Assembly (NCBI RefSeq): GCF_900104705.1
Contig: NZ_LT629734.1
Location: forward strand, 620,001-684,000
DNA length: 64,000 nucleotides
DNA from: Agrococcus carbonis
Lineage (GTDB): Bacteria > Actinomycetota > Actinomycetes > Actinomycetales > Microbacteriaceae
Direction: 5' to 3'
Position 1 is the first letter of the stretch. Each line of letters opens with the position of its first letter. The notes below the pieces were generated by a model. That model was given only the letters and a program-made list of their open reading frames with translations. It did no database searches and was not told the DNA's origin. A program made the translations under genes and the position numbers. Below are positions 24,373-34,462 of this stretch, piece by piece.

Positions 24373-24546
24373 CTACGCGGCGACGACCACCTCGCCGAGC
24401 GCCTTGTGCAGGGCGGCGGCCTCCTCGTCGTTCACGGAGACGACCAGTCGTCCACCGCCCTCGAGCGGCACGCGCACGACGATGAGCCGACCCTCCTTGA
24501 CAGCCTCGAGCGGTCCATCGCCGGTGCGTGGTTTCATGGCGGCCAT
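24373..24546 (-). CDS. DUF3117 family protein
   Basis: A 57-residue soluble protein, too short for most gene callers: MAAMKPRTGDGPLEAVKEGR followed by a beta-rich part with GGGRLVVSVND and a helix EEAAALHKAL. This is DUF3117, one of the best conserved small actinobacterial proteins; function unknown. Start ATG 24546 has GGGGGAG 7 nt upstream and a good -10 box 30 nt upstream, so it is expressed from its own promoter as a single gene flanked by hairpins on both sides. Confidence 0.9.
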   Translation of the reverse strand: MAAMKPRTGDGPLEAVKEGRLIVVRVPLEGGGRLVVSVNDEEAAALHKALGEVVVAA

Positions 24547-24575
24547 GCGGCTCCCCCTTCAGTTCCTGTAGGGCT

Positions 24576-24581
24576 ATTATC
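24576..24581 (-). promoter_or_regulatory. -10 box of the DUF3117 gene
   Basis: Minus-strand GATAAT, one of the closest matches to TATAAT in the window, about 30 nt upstream of the ATG, giving a normal leader with an SD. This AT-rich patch is unusual locally. Confidence 0.6.
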
Positions 24582-24611
24582 TCACGCTCCGGTGACACGT
24601 TCCGCCTAGGG

Positions 24612-24630
24612 CACACCCGAGGCGGGTGTG
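24612..24630 (-). terminator. terminator hairpin after the glycosyltransferase
   Basis: CACACCC (24612-24618) and GGGTGTG (24624-24630) pair around a 5-nt loop, directly next to the TAG stop of the upstream gene. Confidence 0.6.
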
Positions 24631-25815
24631 CTAGGGAACCGTCCAGTCGCGCTCGCCCACGTGCCAGCACCACCAGATCCACACGGGCTGCAGCGCGACG
24701 CATGCCGCGAGCAGCATGCCCCGCGCCCACGCCGGCCGCACGGCCGCGAGCACGAGCGCGAGCGGGAATGCGGGCATGAGCAGCCGCCACGTCGACGACT
24801 GCGGGAACCAGACCGCCGCGAGGTACACGAGGTACGCGACGACCCACAGCCGTCCCTCGAGGCCGACGGCGCGCGCCCACGGACCCGCGAGCAGGACCAC
24901 CGCGGCGAGCACGATGCCGGCGAGCCACAGCGGCCACCAGGGCCCGAACCACCACTCGAGGCCGATGGGCCACGTCGTGAACGGCACGAGCTCCTGCCTG
25001 CCGATGTAGGCGGAGCGCCAGCTGAGCTCGGTCTCGAGGTAGGAGGCGAGGCTCCCGGTCGCGACGGTGCACGCGATGAGCCACGCGAAGCCCCACAGCG
25101 CGCTCCACGCCCCGAGCCCGACGAGCATCCGCCGCTCCTGGGCCGGGAACGCCTCGCGCTCGCGGGACGCGCGCACGAGGAACCACAGCCCGAGCGCGAG
25201 CGCGAAGGCGAGTCCGCCGGGCCGCGTGAGCGAGAGGATGGGCAGCAGCACCCACAGCCACTCCCAGCGCTGCAGGCGCCACGCGAGCAGCGCTGCGGCG
25301 AGCAGCAGCAGGAAGAGCGCCTCCGCGTAGCCGAGCTGCAGCACGGGGGCCGTCGGCGAGAGCAGCACGATCGCGAGCGCGAACCGCTCGCGGCCCGGCG
25401 CGAGCTCGGCGAAGAGCCGGTAGGCGACGAGCGCGAAGCCGAGCGAGGCTGCGAGCGAGATCGCGACCGCCGCGCCCTCCCACGGGAGCCCCGTGAGCAT
25501 GAGCACGCGCGCGAGCATCGGGTAGACCGGCATGAACGCCCACGCGTTCTCGCCCACGTGCCCCGAGTCGTCGACGGGCAGCTCGGTCGGGTAGCCCGAC
25601 ATCGCCACGATGAAGTACCAGTGGGCGTCCCACATCGTCGAGTAGTCGAGCAGGTCGGGTCGCGCGGGCGTCCACGCGTTGGCGTCCTGCCGCCCGGCGA
25701 ACGCGCCGAGCAGCGCGGTGCTGACGAGCCGCGAGACGAGCCAGAGCGCCGCCGGCCACAGCCACCAGCGCCGGTCGAGCCCGGCGAGGCGCTCGGTCAG
25801 GAGCGCGTGAGCCAC
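24631..25815 (-). CDS. PIG-V-like polytopic membrane glycosyltransferase
   Basis: A 394-residue membrane protein with about nine or ten helices and many Trp. WDAHWYFIVAMSGYP near residue 50 and ENAWAFMPVYPMLARVL near 80 match the first-loop signature of the PIG-V/GT-C mannosyltransferase family, which uses lipid-linked sugar donors on the outer face of the membrane. The acceptor is unknown; cell-envelope glycolipid or protein mannosylation is a guess. GTG at 25815 overlaps the end of dapE by 19 bp; a CTG overlapping the dapE stop is the alternative. It is therefore translated with dapE, although the functions are not obviously linked. Confidence 0.75.
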   Translation of the reverse strand: MAHALLTERLAGLDRRWWLWPAALWLVSRLVSTALLGAFAGRQDANAWTPARPDLLDYSTMWDAHWYFIVAMSGYPTELPVDDSGHVGENAWAFMPVYPMLARVLMLTGLPWEGAAVAISLAASLGFALVAYRLFAELAPGRERFALAIVLLSPTAPVLQLGYAEALFLLLLAAALLAWRLQRWEWLWVLLPILSLTRPGGLAFALALGLWFLVRASREREAFPAQERRMLVGLGAWSALWGFAWLIACTVATGSLASYLETELSWRSAYIGRQELVPFTTWPIGLEWWFGPWWPLWLAGIVLAAVVLLAGPWARAVGLEGRLWVVAYLVYLAAVWFPQSSTWRLLMPAFPLALVLAAVRPAWARGMLLAACVALQPVWIWWCWHVGERDWTVP

Positions 25816-26879
25816 GCTCTGAGGCTCGCCTCGGTGCCGGCGATCTGCGCGACCGGCACCGACTCGTCGTCGGCGTGCGCCTTCGTGGGGTCGCCGGGGC
25901 CGAAGTTGACCGCCGGGATGCCGAGCGCCGAGAAGCGCGCGACGTCGGTCCAGCCGTACTTCGGCTGCGGCGTCGCGCCGACGGCCTCGATGAACTCGAT
26001 CGCGAGCGGGGCGTCGAGCCCGGGACGAGCGCCGGAGGCGGCGTCGACGACGCGCACGTCGAAGCCCGCGAAGAGGTCGACGACGTGCGCCGTCGCCTCC
26101 TCGAGCGAGCGGGAGGGCGCGAAGCGGTAGTTGACCTCGACGATGCACTCGTCGGGGATGACGTTGCCGGCGACGCCGCCGGAGATGCGCACGGCGTTGA
26201 GGCCCTCGCGGTAGCGCAGGCCCTCGACGTCGACCTCGCGCGGGCGGTACTCCTGCAGCACCTGCAGCACGGCAGCCGCGTCGTGGATGGCGTTGTGGCC
26301 GGCCCACGCGCGCGCCGAGTGGGCGCGCACGCCGCGCGTGCGGATCTCGGCGCGAAGCGTGCCGTTGCAGCCGCCCTCGATCTGTCCGTTCGAGGGCTCG
26401 CCGAGGATCGCGAAGTCGCCCTGCATGAGATCGGGGTGCTCGGCGGCGAGGCGGCGCAGGCCGTTGTGCTCCTCCCCCACCTCCTCGTGGTCGTACCAGA
26501 TCCACGTGACGTCGAAGACGGGCTCGGCGAGCTCGACCGCGAGCTTGAGCTGCACGGCGACGCCGGCCTTCATGTCGACGGTGCCGCGCCCCCAGAGGTG
26601 CTCCTCGCCGTCCACGACGAGCGGACGCGTCGGCAGGTTGCCGTTGACGGGCACGGTGTCGATGTGGCCGGCGATGACGACGCGGCGGTCTCGGCCGAGC
26701 GCCGTGCGCGCGACGATCGTGTCGCCGACGCGCGTGACGTCGAGGTGCGGCGCGCGGCGCGCGGCGGCCTCGATCGCGTCGGCGATCGCACCCTCACCGC
26801 CCGAGACCGACTCGATGTCGCACAGCTGCCGGGTGAGCTCGGCGGAGGTCGCGGTCGTCTCGAGCGGGATGGCCGTCAT
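25797..26879 (-). CDS. dapE: succinyl-diaminopimelate desuccinylase
   Basis: A 360-residue M20 metallopeptidase-like amidohydrolase that releases LL-diaminopimelate from its N-succinyl form. Zinc ligands and catalytic residues are visible: GHIDTVPVNGN (His), GRGTVDMKAGVA (Asp), YDHEEVGEEHNGL (catalytic Glu and ligand Glu), LGEPSNGQIEGGC (Glu) and FGPGDPTKAHADDE (His). Start ATG 26879 rather than the more upstream 26918, because the latter lies inside the divergent dapD and a TAGGCT box sits 7 nt before 26879. Divergent from dapD, the enzyme two steps earlier in the same pathway. Confidence 0.94.
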   Translation of the reverse strand: MTAIPLETTATSAELTRQLCDIESVSGGEGAIADAIEAAARRAPHLDVTRVGDTIVARTALGRDRRVVIAGHIDTVPVNGNLPTRPLVVDGEEHLWGRGTVDMKAGVAVQLKLAVELAEPVFDVTWIWYDHEEVGEEHNGLRRLAAEHPDLMQGDFAILGEPSNGQIEGGCNGTLRAEIRTRGVRAHSARAWAGHNAIHDAAAVLQVLQEYRPREVDVEGLRYREGLNAVRISGGVAGNVIPDECIVEVNYRFAPSRSLEEATAHVVDLFAGFDVRVVDAASGARPGLDAPLAIEFIEAVGATPQPKYGWTDVARFSALGIPAVNFGPGDPTKAHADDESVPVAQIAGTEASLRAWLTRS

Positions 26880-26886
26880 GGGCTCC

Positions 26887-26896
26887 AGCCTAGACT
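26887..26896. promoter_or_regulatory. overlapping divergent -10 boxes of dapE and dapD
   Basis: The 10-bp stretch AGCCTAGACT holds TAGGCT for dapE (minus strand, 26887-26892, 7 nt from its ATG) and TAGACT for dapD (plus strand, 26891-26896, 6 nt from its ATG). The two boxes share two bases, so polymerase can serve only one gene at a time. Confidence 0.55.
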
Positions 26897-26902
26897 CGAG
26901 GC

Positions 26903-27823
26903 ATGGCTCGCCCTGCACACGGACATGCGCTCGTCACCGTCTTCGAGGGCCGGGTGCTCGACGCCTGGTTCCCCGCGCCCGCCCTCGGATCCCCCGCGGG
27001 CGACGAGCAGTGGATCCGCGGCGGCGCGCTCGACGACCTCGCGGGCCCCGTCCCTGCGCGCGGCGTCGTGCTCGAGCCGCGGCACGTCGAGATCGACCTG
27101 GATGCGGCGCCCGCGTCGGTCGAGGACGCCTACCTCCGGCTCCACCTGCTCAGCCACCGCCTCGTGCGGCCCAACACGATCAACCTCGACGGGATCTTCG
27201 GCGCGCTGCCCGTCGTCGCGTGGACGAACGGCGGCGCGGTGGACCCGTCGTGGGCGACGGCGCGCCGCGTCGACCTGCAGCGCGCGGGCCTGCAGGTGCA
27301 GGTGATCGACCGCTTCCCGCGGATGCTCGACTTCGTCGTGCCCGACGGCGTGCGCATCGGCGACGCCGCGCGGGTGCGCCTCGGCGCGCACCTCGCGCCC
27401 GGCACGGTCGTGATGCACGAGGGCTTCGTGAACTTCAACGCCGGCACGCTCGGCGCCTCGATGGTGGAGGGGCGGATCTCGCAGGGCGTCGTCGTCGGCG
27501 ACGGCACCGACATCGGGGGCGGCGCCTCGATCATGGGCACGCTCTCGGGCGGCGGCAAGGAGCGCGTGGCGCTCGGCGAGCGCGTGCTGCTCGGCGCGAA
27601 CGCCGGCGTCGGCATCTCGATCGGCGACGACTCGGTCGTCGAGGCGGGCCTCTACGTCACGGCGGGCACGAAGGTGACCATGCTGCCCGGTGGCGGGACG
27701 GTCAAGGCCGTCGAGCTCTCGGGGCGGCCGGGGCTGCTCTTCCGCCGCAACTCGCTCACGGGCGCGGTCGAGGTCGTGCCGCGCGACGGCTCCGGCGTCG
27801 AGCTCAACGAGGCGCTCCATTGA
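26903..27823 (+). CDS. dapD: tetrahydrodipicolinate N-succinyltransferase
   Basis: A 306-residue trimeric left-handed beta-helix acyltransferase that transfers succinyl from succinyl-CoA to tetrahydrodipicolinate in lysine/diaminopimelate synthesis. The N-terminal globular domain (1-120) has the actinobacterial form. Hexapeptide repeats run from about 150 to 265, with [34 protein letters not shown] and [10 protein letters not shown], all typical of the mycobacterial-type DapD. A leaderless start at ATG 26903 is suggested by the -10 box 6 nt before it. Confidence 0.95.
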   Translation: MARPAHGHALVTVFEGRVLDAWFPAPALGSPAGDEQWIRGGALDDLAGPVPARGVVLEPRHVEIDLDAAPASVEDAYLRLHLLSHRLVRPNTINLDGIFGALPVVAWTNGGAVDPSWATARRVDLQRAGLQVQVIDRFPRMLDFVVPDGVRIGDAARVRLGAHLAPGTVVMHEGFVNFNAGTLGASMVEGRISQGVVVGDGTDIGGGASIMGTLSGGGKERVALGERVLLGANAGVGISIGDDSVVEAGLYVTAGTKVTMLPGGGTVKAVELSGRPGLLFRRNSLTGAVEVVPRDGSGVELNEALH

Positions 27824-27825
27824 GC

Positions 27826-28006
27826 CCCACCCGCTGATCGAGGAGCGCGCGCGCATCCCACCCTCTGATCGAGGAGCGCGCGCCGCAGGCGCACCCCACC
27901 CGCCGATCGAGGAGCGCGCGCCGCAGGCGCACGCGTCACGAGATCCGGCTGCCACCCGCTGATCGAGGAGCGCGCGCCGCAGGCGCACGCGTCACGAGAT
28001 CCCCCG
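27826..28006 (+). repeat. four copies of a palindromic intergenic repeat
   Basis: Copies of the core GATCGAGGAGCGCGCGC begin at 27836, 27867, 27905 and 27961. The longest copies continue with CGCAGGCGCACGCGTCACGAGATC, so each unit is an imperfect inverted repeat whose ends are GATC and whose apex is GCGCC-GCA-GGCGC. Copies 1 and 2 are truncated. It fills the gap between dapD and the ABC exporter genes and contains no gene. Similar elements are common after genes in Microbacteriaceae in my experience. Confidence 0.85.
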
Positions 28007-28036
28007 CCGACGCGGCGGCAGTCCACCCCGATGCGG

Positions 28037-28042
28037 CAGGAT
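28037..28042 (+). promoter_or_regulatory. -10 box of the ABC exporter
   Basis: CAGGAT, 6 nt upstream of the ATG at 28049. First base deviates from TANNNT; moderate support. It favours ATG 28049 over the ATG at 28031. Confidence 0.4.
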
Positions 28043-28048
28043 CGAGGC

Positions 28049-28834
28049 ATGTCCCAGCATGCCCCCGGCCCCGCCGCCGCACCGGTGCTCGCGCTGCGCG
28101 AGCTGACCAAGCGCTTCGGCGCCACGATCGCCGTCGACCGGCTCTCGCTCGACGTGCCCGCGGGCAGCATGGTGGGCCTCCTCGGCCCGAACGGCGCGGG
28201 CAAGACGACGACGCTGTCGATGGCGACGGGCCTCCTGCGGCCCGATGGCGGCACGGCGCTCGTCGAGGGCTTCGACGTCTGGGCCGACCCACCGGCGGCG
28301 AAGGCCCGCATGGGCGTGCTGCCCGACGGCGTGCGCATGTTCGACCGGCTCACGGGCGCCGAGCTGCTGCGCTACCACGGCCTCCTCCGAGCCATGCCCG
28401 AGCCCGAGGTCGAGCGCCGCTCGGGCGAGCTCCTCGCCGCGCTCGGCCTCGCGTCGGCCGCGTCGACCCTCGTGATCGACTACTCGGCCGGCATGCGCAA
28501 GAAGATCGGCCTCGCGTGCGCCCTCATCCACGCCCCGCGGCTGCTCGTGCTCGACGAGCCGTTCGAGGCGGTCGACCCCGTCTCGGGCGAGACGATCCGC
28601 GAGATCCTGCGCGGCTTCGTCGCCTCGGGCGGCACGGTCGTGCTCTCGAGCCACGTGATGGAGCTCGTCGAGTCGATCTGCGACCGCGTCGCCATCATCG
28701 CCGCGGGACGCCTGCTCGCCTCGGGCACGCTCGACGAGGTGCGGCAGGGGCAGCCGCTCCAGCGGCGCTTCCTCGACCTCGTCGGCACCCAGTCGCTCGC
28801 GACCGAGAGCCTGTCGTGGCTGCGCTCCTCGTAG
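28049..28834 (+). CDS. ABC-2-type exporter ATP-binding protein
   Basis: A 261-residue ABC ATPase. Walker A GPNGAGKTT (about 49-57), ABC signature as SAGMRKKIGLACAL (the usual LSGGQ is YSAGM), Walker B LLVLDEPFEAVDP and the switch LSSHVM are present. The degenerate signature and EAVDP are typical of ABC-2 exporters rather than importers. It overlaps the following permease gene by 19 bp, so both form one transporter. Cargo unknown. Confidence 0.9.
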   Translation: MSQHAPGPAAAPVLALRELTKRFGATIAVDRLSLDVPAGSMVGLLGPNGAGKTTTLSMATGLLRPDGGTALVEGFDVWADPPAAKARMGVLPDGVRMFDRLTGAELLRYHGLLRAMPEPEVERRSGELLAALGLASAASTLVIDYSAGMRKKIGLACALIHAPRLLVLDEPFEAVDPVSGETIREILRGFVASGGTVVLSSHVMELVESICDRVAIIAAGRLLASGTLDEVRQGQPLQRRFLDLVGTQSLATESLSWLRSS

Positions 28835-30438
28835 CCCTGCGGCTGCGGCAGTACGGGCGCACGCTCGGCCGCAGCCCCTGGGCGATCGTCACGCTCGCCT
28901 TCGGCGTGCTCGGCGCGCTCGGCATGCTCGGCGTGCTCGCCGGCCTGCTCGTCGCGATGCGCCTCACGCTGCCGGGGCTCGGCCCGGATGCGGTGGTCGT
29001 GCTCGGGAGCGCCCTCGTCGTCGGGTGGGCGGTCGCGAGCCTGCTGATCTCGGGAGACGACGCGCTCGCGCCGGAGCGCTTCGCCCTCCTGCCCGTGCGC
29101 GCGGCGAGGCTGCTGCCTGGCGTGCTGCTCGCGAGCGCGATCGGCGTCGGCGGCATCGGCACGGCGATCGCGCTCCTGCTGACCCTCATCGGCTGGAGCA
29201 TCGATTCGCTCGCGCTCGCCGTCGCTGCCGTCCTGCTGCCGCTGCAGCTCGCGACATGCATGCTCGCGGGCCGCGCGCTCACCTCGGCGCTCGCGCGTCA
29301 GCTCGCCAAGCGCAGCGTGCGCGACCTCACGATCGTCGTCGGCAGCGTGCTCGTCATCCTCGCCGGCATGATCGTGCCCACGGTCGTCGAGGCCGTGCGC
29401 GCGCTCGGCGCCTCCGAGTCGATGCTCGCCGCGACCGCCGAGGTGCTCGCGTGGACCCCGCTCGGCGCGGCATGGGGCGCGCCGCACGCGCTCGCCGCCG
29501 GCGAGCCGCTCCGCGCCGTCGCGCAGCTCGCGATCGCGCTCGCGACCGCCGCGGGCCTCGCCCTCGTGTGGGGCGCGGACTTCCGGGCGCGCCTCACCGC
29601 TCCCATCACCGCGGGCGGCGGAGGACGCGTGCGCAGCGGCGCGTGGCTCGACCGCCTGCTGCCCGCGACCCCCGTCGGCGCGATCGCCGCGCGCGGGCTG
29701 CGCTACCGATTCCGCGACCCGCGGCACCTCGTGAACGTCGTCGGGGTGCTGCTCGTGCCGCTGCTCGTGCTCGGCATCGACCTCGTGGTGGGCAGGTCGG
29801 TCGAGGTCGAGCTCGGCGACGACGGGGTGGTGCTCGGCGCGTTCGCGGCCGTCGGCCCCGTGCTCCTGCCGGTGCTCGGCGCAGTCGTGCTCATGTCGAT
29901 CGCGCAGCTCGACGCCGCCTACGACAGCTCGGCGCTCGCAGCCCATGTGCTCACGGGCGTCAGCGGCCGCGACGACCGCGCGGGCCGCGCGCTCGGCATG
30001 GTCGTCCTGTTCGTGCCGATGCTGCTGGTCGCGTGCGTGCTCACGACCGCGGTGTCCGGGCGCTGGGATCTCCTCCCCGCATCCGTCGGCGCCACGCTCG
30101 GCACCGGCGGCCTCGTGATCGGCGTCGGCTCGGCGATCAGCCCGTGGCTCCCCGGCCAGACGCCCGCCCCCGAGGCGAGCCCCTTCGGCTCGGGCTCCTC
30201 GGGCGGCGCGCAGGCGCTGCTGGGCGCCCTCGTGATGATGGTCGCCGCGGGCACCGTCGGCGCACCGGCGATCGGCACGGCGATCGCGTCGGCGTGGATC
30301 CCGTGGCTCGCGTGGGTGAGCCTCGCGACGGGCCTCCTCGTGGGCGCGCTCGCGGTGTGGCTCGGCGTGCGCATCGGCGGGCGCGCGCTCGAGCGGCGCT
30401 GGCCCGAGGTGCTCGCGGCGGTCTCCCGCGAGCCCTGA
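28816..30438 (+). CDS. ABC exporter permease
   Basis: A 540-residue polytopic membrane protein with about 12 hydrophobic segments in two sets, separated by a hydrophilic region (about 250-300) containing VGAIAARGLRYRFRDPRH, the coupling-helix-like region seen in ABC-2 permeases of this size. GTG at 28816 is the first good start in frame and overlaps the ATPase gene, with GAGAG a few bases upstream. Partner of the preceding ATPase. Substrate unknown. Confidence 0.82.
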   Translation: MAALLVALRLRQYGRTLGRSPWAIVTLAFGVLGALGMLGVLAGLLVAMRLTLPGLGPDAVVVLGSALVVGWAVASLLISGDDALAPERFALLPVRAARLLPGVLLASAIGVGGIGTAIALLLTLIGWSIDSLALAVAAVLLPLQLATCMLAGRALTSALARQLAKRSVRDLTIVVGSVLVILAGMIVPTVVEAVRALGASESMLAATAEVLAWTPLGAAWGAPHALAAGEPLRAVAQLAIALATAAGLALVWGADFRARLTAPITAGGGGRVRSGAWLDRLLPATPVGAIAARGLRYRFRDPRHLVNVVGVLLVPLLVLGIDLVVGRSVEVELGDDGVVLGAFAAVGPVLLPVLGAVVLMSIAQLDAAYDSSALAAHVLTGVSGRDDRAGRALGMVVLFVPMLLVACVLTTAVSGRWDLLPASVGATLGTGGLVIGVGSAISPWLPGQTPAPEASPFGSGSSGGAQALLGALVMMVAAGTVGAPAIGTAIASAWIPWLAWVSLATGLLVGALAVWLGVRIGGRALERRWPEVLAAVSREP

Positions 30439-30452
30439 TCCTCAGGCGTCCC

Positions 30453-30506
30453 GGCGGTCGGTCGGCCGAGCGGAGCCTCGCTCCCCCGCGTGCTTCCGCG
30501 ACCGCC
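30453..30506. terminator. bidirectional hairpin between convergent genes
   Basis: GGCGGTCG (30453-30460) pairs with CGACCGCC (30499-30506); the long loop contains a smaller stem GAGCG/CGCTC. It lies between the ABC permease and the purine permease and touches the stop of the latter. Confidence 0.45.
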
Positions 30507-31960
30507 TACGCGGCGAGCAGCGCCTCGATCGGGCCGCGCGCGAAGAACACGACGAACAGCACGGCGACGATCCACAGCAGCGGCGAGATCTGCTTCGCGC
30601 GCCCCGCGACCGCGTTCACGAGCACCCACGCGATGAAGCCGACGCCGATGCCGTTGGCGATGTTGTAGGTGAGCGGCATGACGACGATCGTGAGGAACGC
30701 CGGCAGGGCGACGCGGAAGTCGGTGAAGTCGATCTCGGTGATCTGCGCCATCATGAGCGCGCCGACGACGACGAGCGTCGCGGCGGCGACCTCGAGCGGC
30801 ACGACCGAGGTGAGCGGCGTGAGGAACATCGCAGCGAGGAACAGCGCGCCCGTGACGACCGACGCGAGGCCCGTGCGCGCGCCGTCGCCGATGCCCGCGG
30901 CCGAGTCGATGAACACGGTGTTCGACGAGGCGCTCGCGCCGCCGCCCGCGACGGCGCCGAAGCCCTCGACGACGAGCGCGCGCTTGAGGCCCGGGAACTG
31001 GCCGTCCGGCGTCGCGATGCCGGCCTGGCGGGCGAGGCCCGTCATCGAGCCGATCGCGTCGAAGAAGTTCATGAACACGAGCGTGAAGATGAACATCGTC
31101 GTCGCGAGGATGCCGATGCGCTCGAACGAGCCGAACGACACCTGGCCGATGAGCGAGAAGTCGGGCAGCGAGAAGATCGCGGTCGGCAGCGCCGGCGGGT
31201 TGAGGTTCCACGCATCCGGGTCCTGGCCGAGCGACGGACCGACGCGGAAGATCGCCTCGAGCACGATCGCGACGACCGTCGCGCCGACGATGCCGATGAG
31301 CAGCGCGCCCTTGACGCGCAGCGCGAGCAGCGTGCCCATGAGCGCGAGCGCGATGATGAACACGACGGTCGGGAGCGAGGTGATCGAGCCGCCGTCGCCG
31401 AGCTGCACGGGCGGGGCCGCGATGCCGGTCGAGCGCACGAAGCCCGAGTCGACGAATCCGATGAACGCGATGAACAGGCCGATGCCGACCGTGATCGCGG
31501 CCTTGAGGGGCGCGGGCACGGCGTCGAAGATCATGCGCCGCAGCCCCGTGAGACCGAGCACGACGATGATGAGGCCGTTGATGACCACGAGACCCATCGC
31601 CTCGGGCCACGTGAGCTCGCCCACGAGGCCGAAGGCGAGGAACGAGTTGATGCCGAGGCCTGCCGCGAGCCCGAACGGCACGTTCGCGATGAGGCCCATC
31701 GCGAGCGTCATGACCCCGCCGACGAGCGCCGTCACCGCGGCGACCTGGTGGTTGGGCAGCCAGCCGCCCTCGACGTCGACCGCGGCCTGGTCGGCGGAGA
31801 AGCCGCCGATGATGAGCGGGTTCAGCACGATGATGTACGCCATCGCGAAGAACGTCACGAGCCCGCCGCGCACCTCTTGCGTCACGGACGAGCCGCGCTC
31901 GGAGATCTTGAAGAATCGATCGATGGCGCTGCGCTGCGGCGCCTGCGTGGTGCTGGTCAT
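30506..31960 (-). CDS. NCS2 family permease, AzgA-like purine transporter
   Basis: A 484-residue protein with about 12-14 membrane segments of the nucleobase-cation symporter-2 family, AzgA (adenine/guanine/hypoxanthine) branch. Typical motifs are FFAMAYIIVLNP in helix 1, GLAAGLGINSFLAF with the family's broken helix, FMNFFDAIGSMTGLARQAG and ASASSNTVFIDSAAGIGDGARTGL (quoted here within limits). Start ATG 31960 has GGAG at 8 nt. It lies 56 bp downstream of citrate synthase on the same strand with no clear terminator between, so read-through from gltA is possible though the functions differ. Confidence 0.9.
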   Translation of the reverse strand: MTSTTQAPQRSAIDRFFKISERGSSVTQEVRGGLVTFFAMAYIIVLNPLIIGGFSADQAAVDVEGGWLPNHQVAAVTALVGGVMTLAMGLIANVPFGLAAGLGINSFLAFGLVGELTWPEAMGLVVINGLIIVVLGLTGLRRMIFDAVPAPLKAAITVGIGLFIAFIGFVDSGFVRSTGIAAPPVQLGDGGSITSLPTVVFIIALALMGTLLALRVKGALLIGIVGATVVAIVLEAIFRVGPSLGQDPDAWNLNPPALPTAIFSLPDFSLIGQVSFGSFERIGILATTMFIFTLVFMNFFDAIGSMTGLARQAGIATPDGQFPGLKRALVVEGFGAVAGGGASASSNTVFIDSAAGIGDGARTGLASVVTGALFLAAMFLTPLTSVVPLEVAAATLVVVGALMMAQITEIDFTDFRVALPAFLTIVVMPLTYNIANGIGVGFIAWVLVNAVAGRAKQISPLLWIVAVLFVVFFARGPIEALLAA

Positions 31961-32016
31961 GGCGTGCTCCGGTCGGCCGCGCAGGCGGCGATGAGGGGGT
32001 GGTGCGGTGCGGGGGG

Positions 32017-33339
<1,323 letters not shown>

Positions 33340-33345
33340 CGTGCC

Positions 33346-33351
33346 AGCCTA
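33346..33351 (-). promoter_or_regulatory. -10 box of gltA
   Basis: Minus-strand TAGGCT, 6 nt from the GTG at 33339; it lies just after the dapC stop of the upstream operon, so gltA has its own promoter. Confidence 0.55.
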
Positions 33352-33388
33352 CCTGCCGATCGGCGCGGCCCTCTCACACCCGCGCCGC

Positions 33389-34462
33389 TCACCCCCGGAG
33401 GCGCGCCGCCGCCTCGGCGATGCGGTCGTCGGATGCGGTGAGCGCGACGCGCACATGGCTCGGGTCGCCGTAGAAGGTGCCCGGCGCGACCAGGATCCCG
33501 AGCCGCGCGAGCGCGTCGACCTGCTCGAGCGCATCCGTGCCGTCGGCGGCCCACAGGTAGAGCCCCGCCTGCGAGGCGACCTCGAAGCCGCGTGCGCGCA
33601 GCGCGGGCAGCAGCAGGGCGCGCCGCGCGCGGTAGCGCTCGCGCTGCTCGTCGACGTGCCTCGCATCGCCGAGCGCGACGGCGAGCGCGTGCTGCACGGG
33701 GCTCGGCGCCATGAGGCCGAGGTGCTTGCGCACCGCGAGCGCGCGCTGCACGACGGCGGGGTCGCCGGCGATGAACGCCGCGCGGTAGCCCGCGAGGTTC
33801 GACTGCTTGCTGAGCGAGTAGACCGCGACGAGGCCCGTGAGGTCGCCGTCGGTCACCCGCGGGTCGAGGATCGAGGGCGCCTCGTCGACCTCCCAGGGCA
33901 GCAGCGCGTAGCACTCATCGCTCGCGACCACGATGCCCCGCTCGCGCGCGGCGGCGACGACGCGCCGCAGCGCATCCGTGCCGAGCACCTCGCCGGTGGG
34001 GTTCGAGGGCGAGTTGAGCCACACGAGCCGCGTGGCCTCGGGCCAGTCGTCGGGATCGTCGGCGCGCACGGGCGTGGCACCCGCGATGCGTGCGCCGATG
34101 TCGTACGTCGGGTAGGCGATCGCGGGGTGCACGACGACGTCGCCGGGGCCGAGCCCGAGCTGGAGCGGCAGGCCCGCGACGAGCTCCTTCGAGCCGATCG
34201 TCACGAGCAGGTGCTCGTCGCCGATGCCGGGCACGCCCCGCACGCGCGCGAACCACTCGGCGATCGCGGCGCGCGCCTCGGCCGAGCCGTGGTTGGTCGG
34301 GTAGGCGTGGGCGTCGGTCGCCTCGCGCAGCGCCTGCTGGATGATCGCGGGCGTCGCGTCGACGGGCGAGCCGACGCTCAGGTCGACGAGCCCCCGCGGG
34401 TGCGTCGCCGCGCGCGCCTTGGCCCCCGCGAGCGTGTCCCAGGGGAACTCGGGCAGCAGCAT
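33389..34462 (-). CDS. dapC: succinyldiaminopimelate transaminase
   Basis: A 357-residue class I/II PLP aminotransferase converting N-succinyl-2-amino-6-ketopimelate to N-succinyl-LL-diaminopimelate. PLP contacts are visible: NSPSNPTGEV, ASDECYALLPW, and the Schiff-base lysine in YSLSKQSNLAGYR. The coupling to a 7Fe ferredoxin gene immediately upstream (TGATG, one-base overlap) is the standard actinobacterial dapC context and supports the assignment over a general aspartate aminotransferase. Its start ATG at 34462 overlaps the ferredoxin stop. Confidence 0.92.
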   Translation of the reverse strand: MLLPEFPWDTLAGAKARAATHPRGLVDLSVGSPVDATPAIIQQALREATDAHAYPTNHGSAEARAAIAEWFARVRGVPGIGDEHLLVTIGSKELVAGLPLQLGLGPGDVVVHPAIAYPTYDIGARIAGATPVRADDPDDWPEATRLVWLNSPSNPTGEVLGTDALRRVVAAARERGIVVASDECYALLPWEVDEAPSILDPRVTDGDLTGLVAVYSLSKQSNLAGYRAAFIAGDPAVVQRALAVRKHLGLMAPSPVQHALAVALGDARHVDEQRERYRARRALLLPALRARGFEVASQAGLYLWAADGTDALEQVDALARLGILVAPGTFYGDPSHVRVALTASDDRIAEAAARLRG

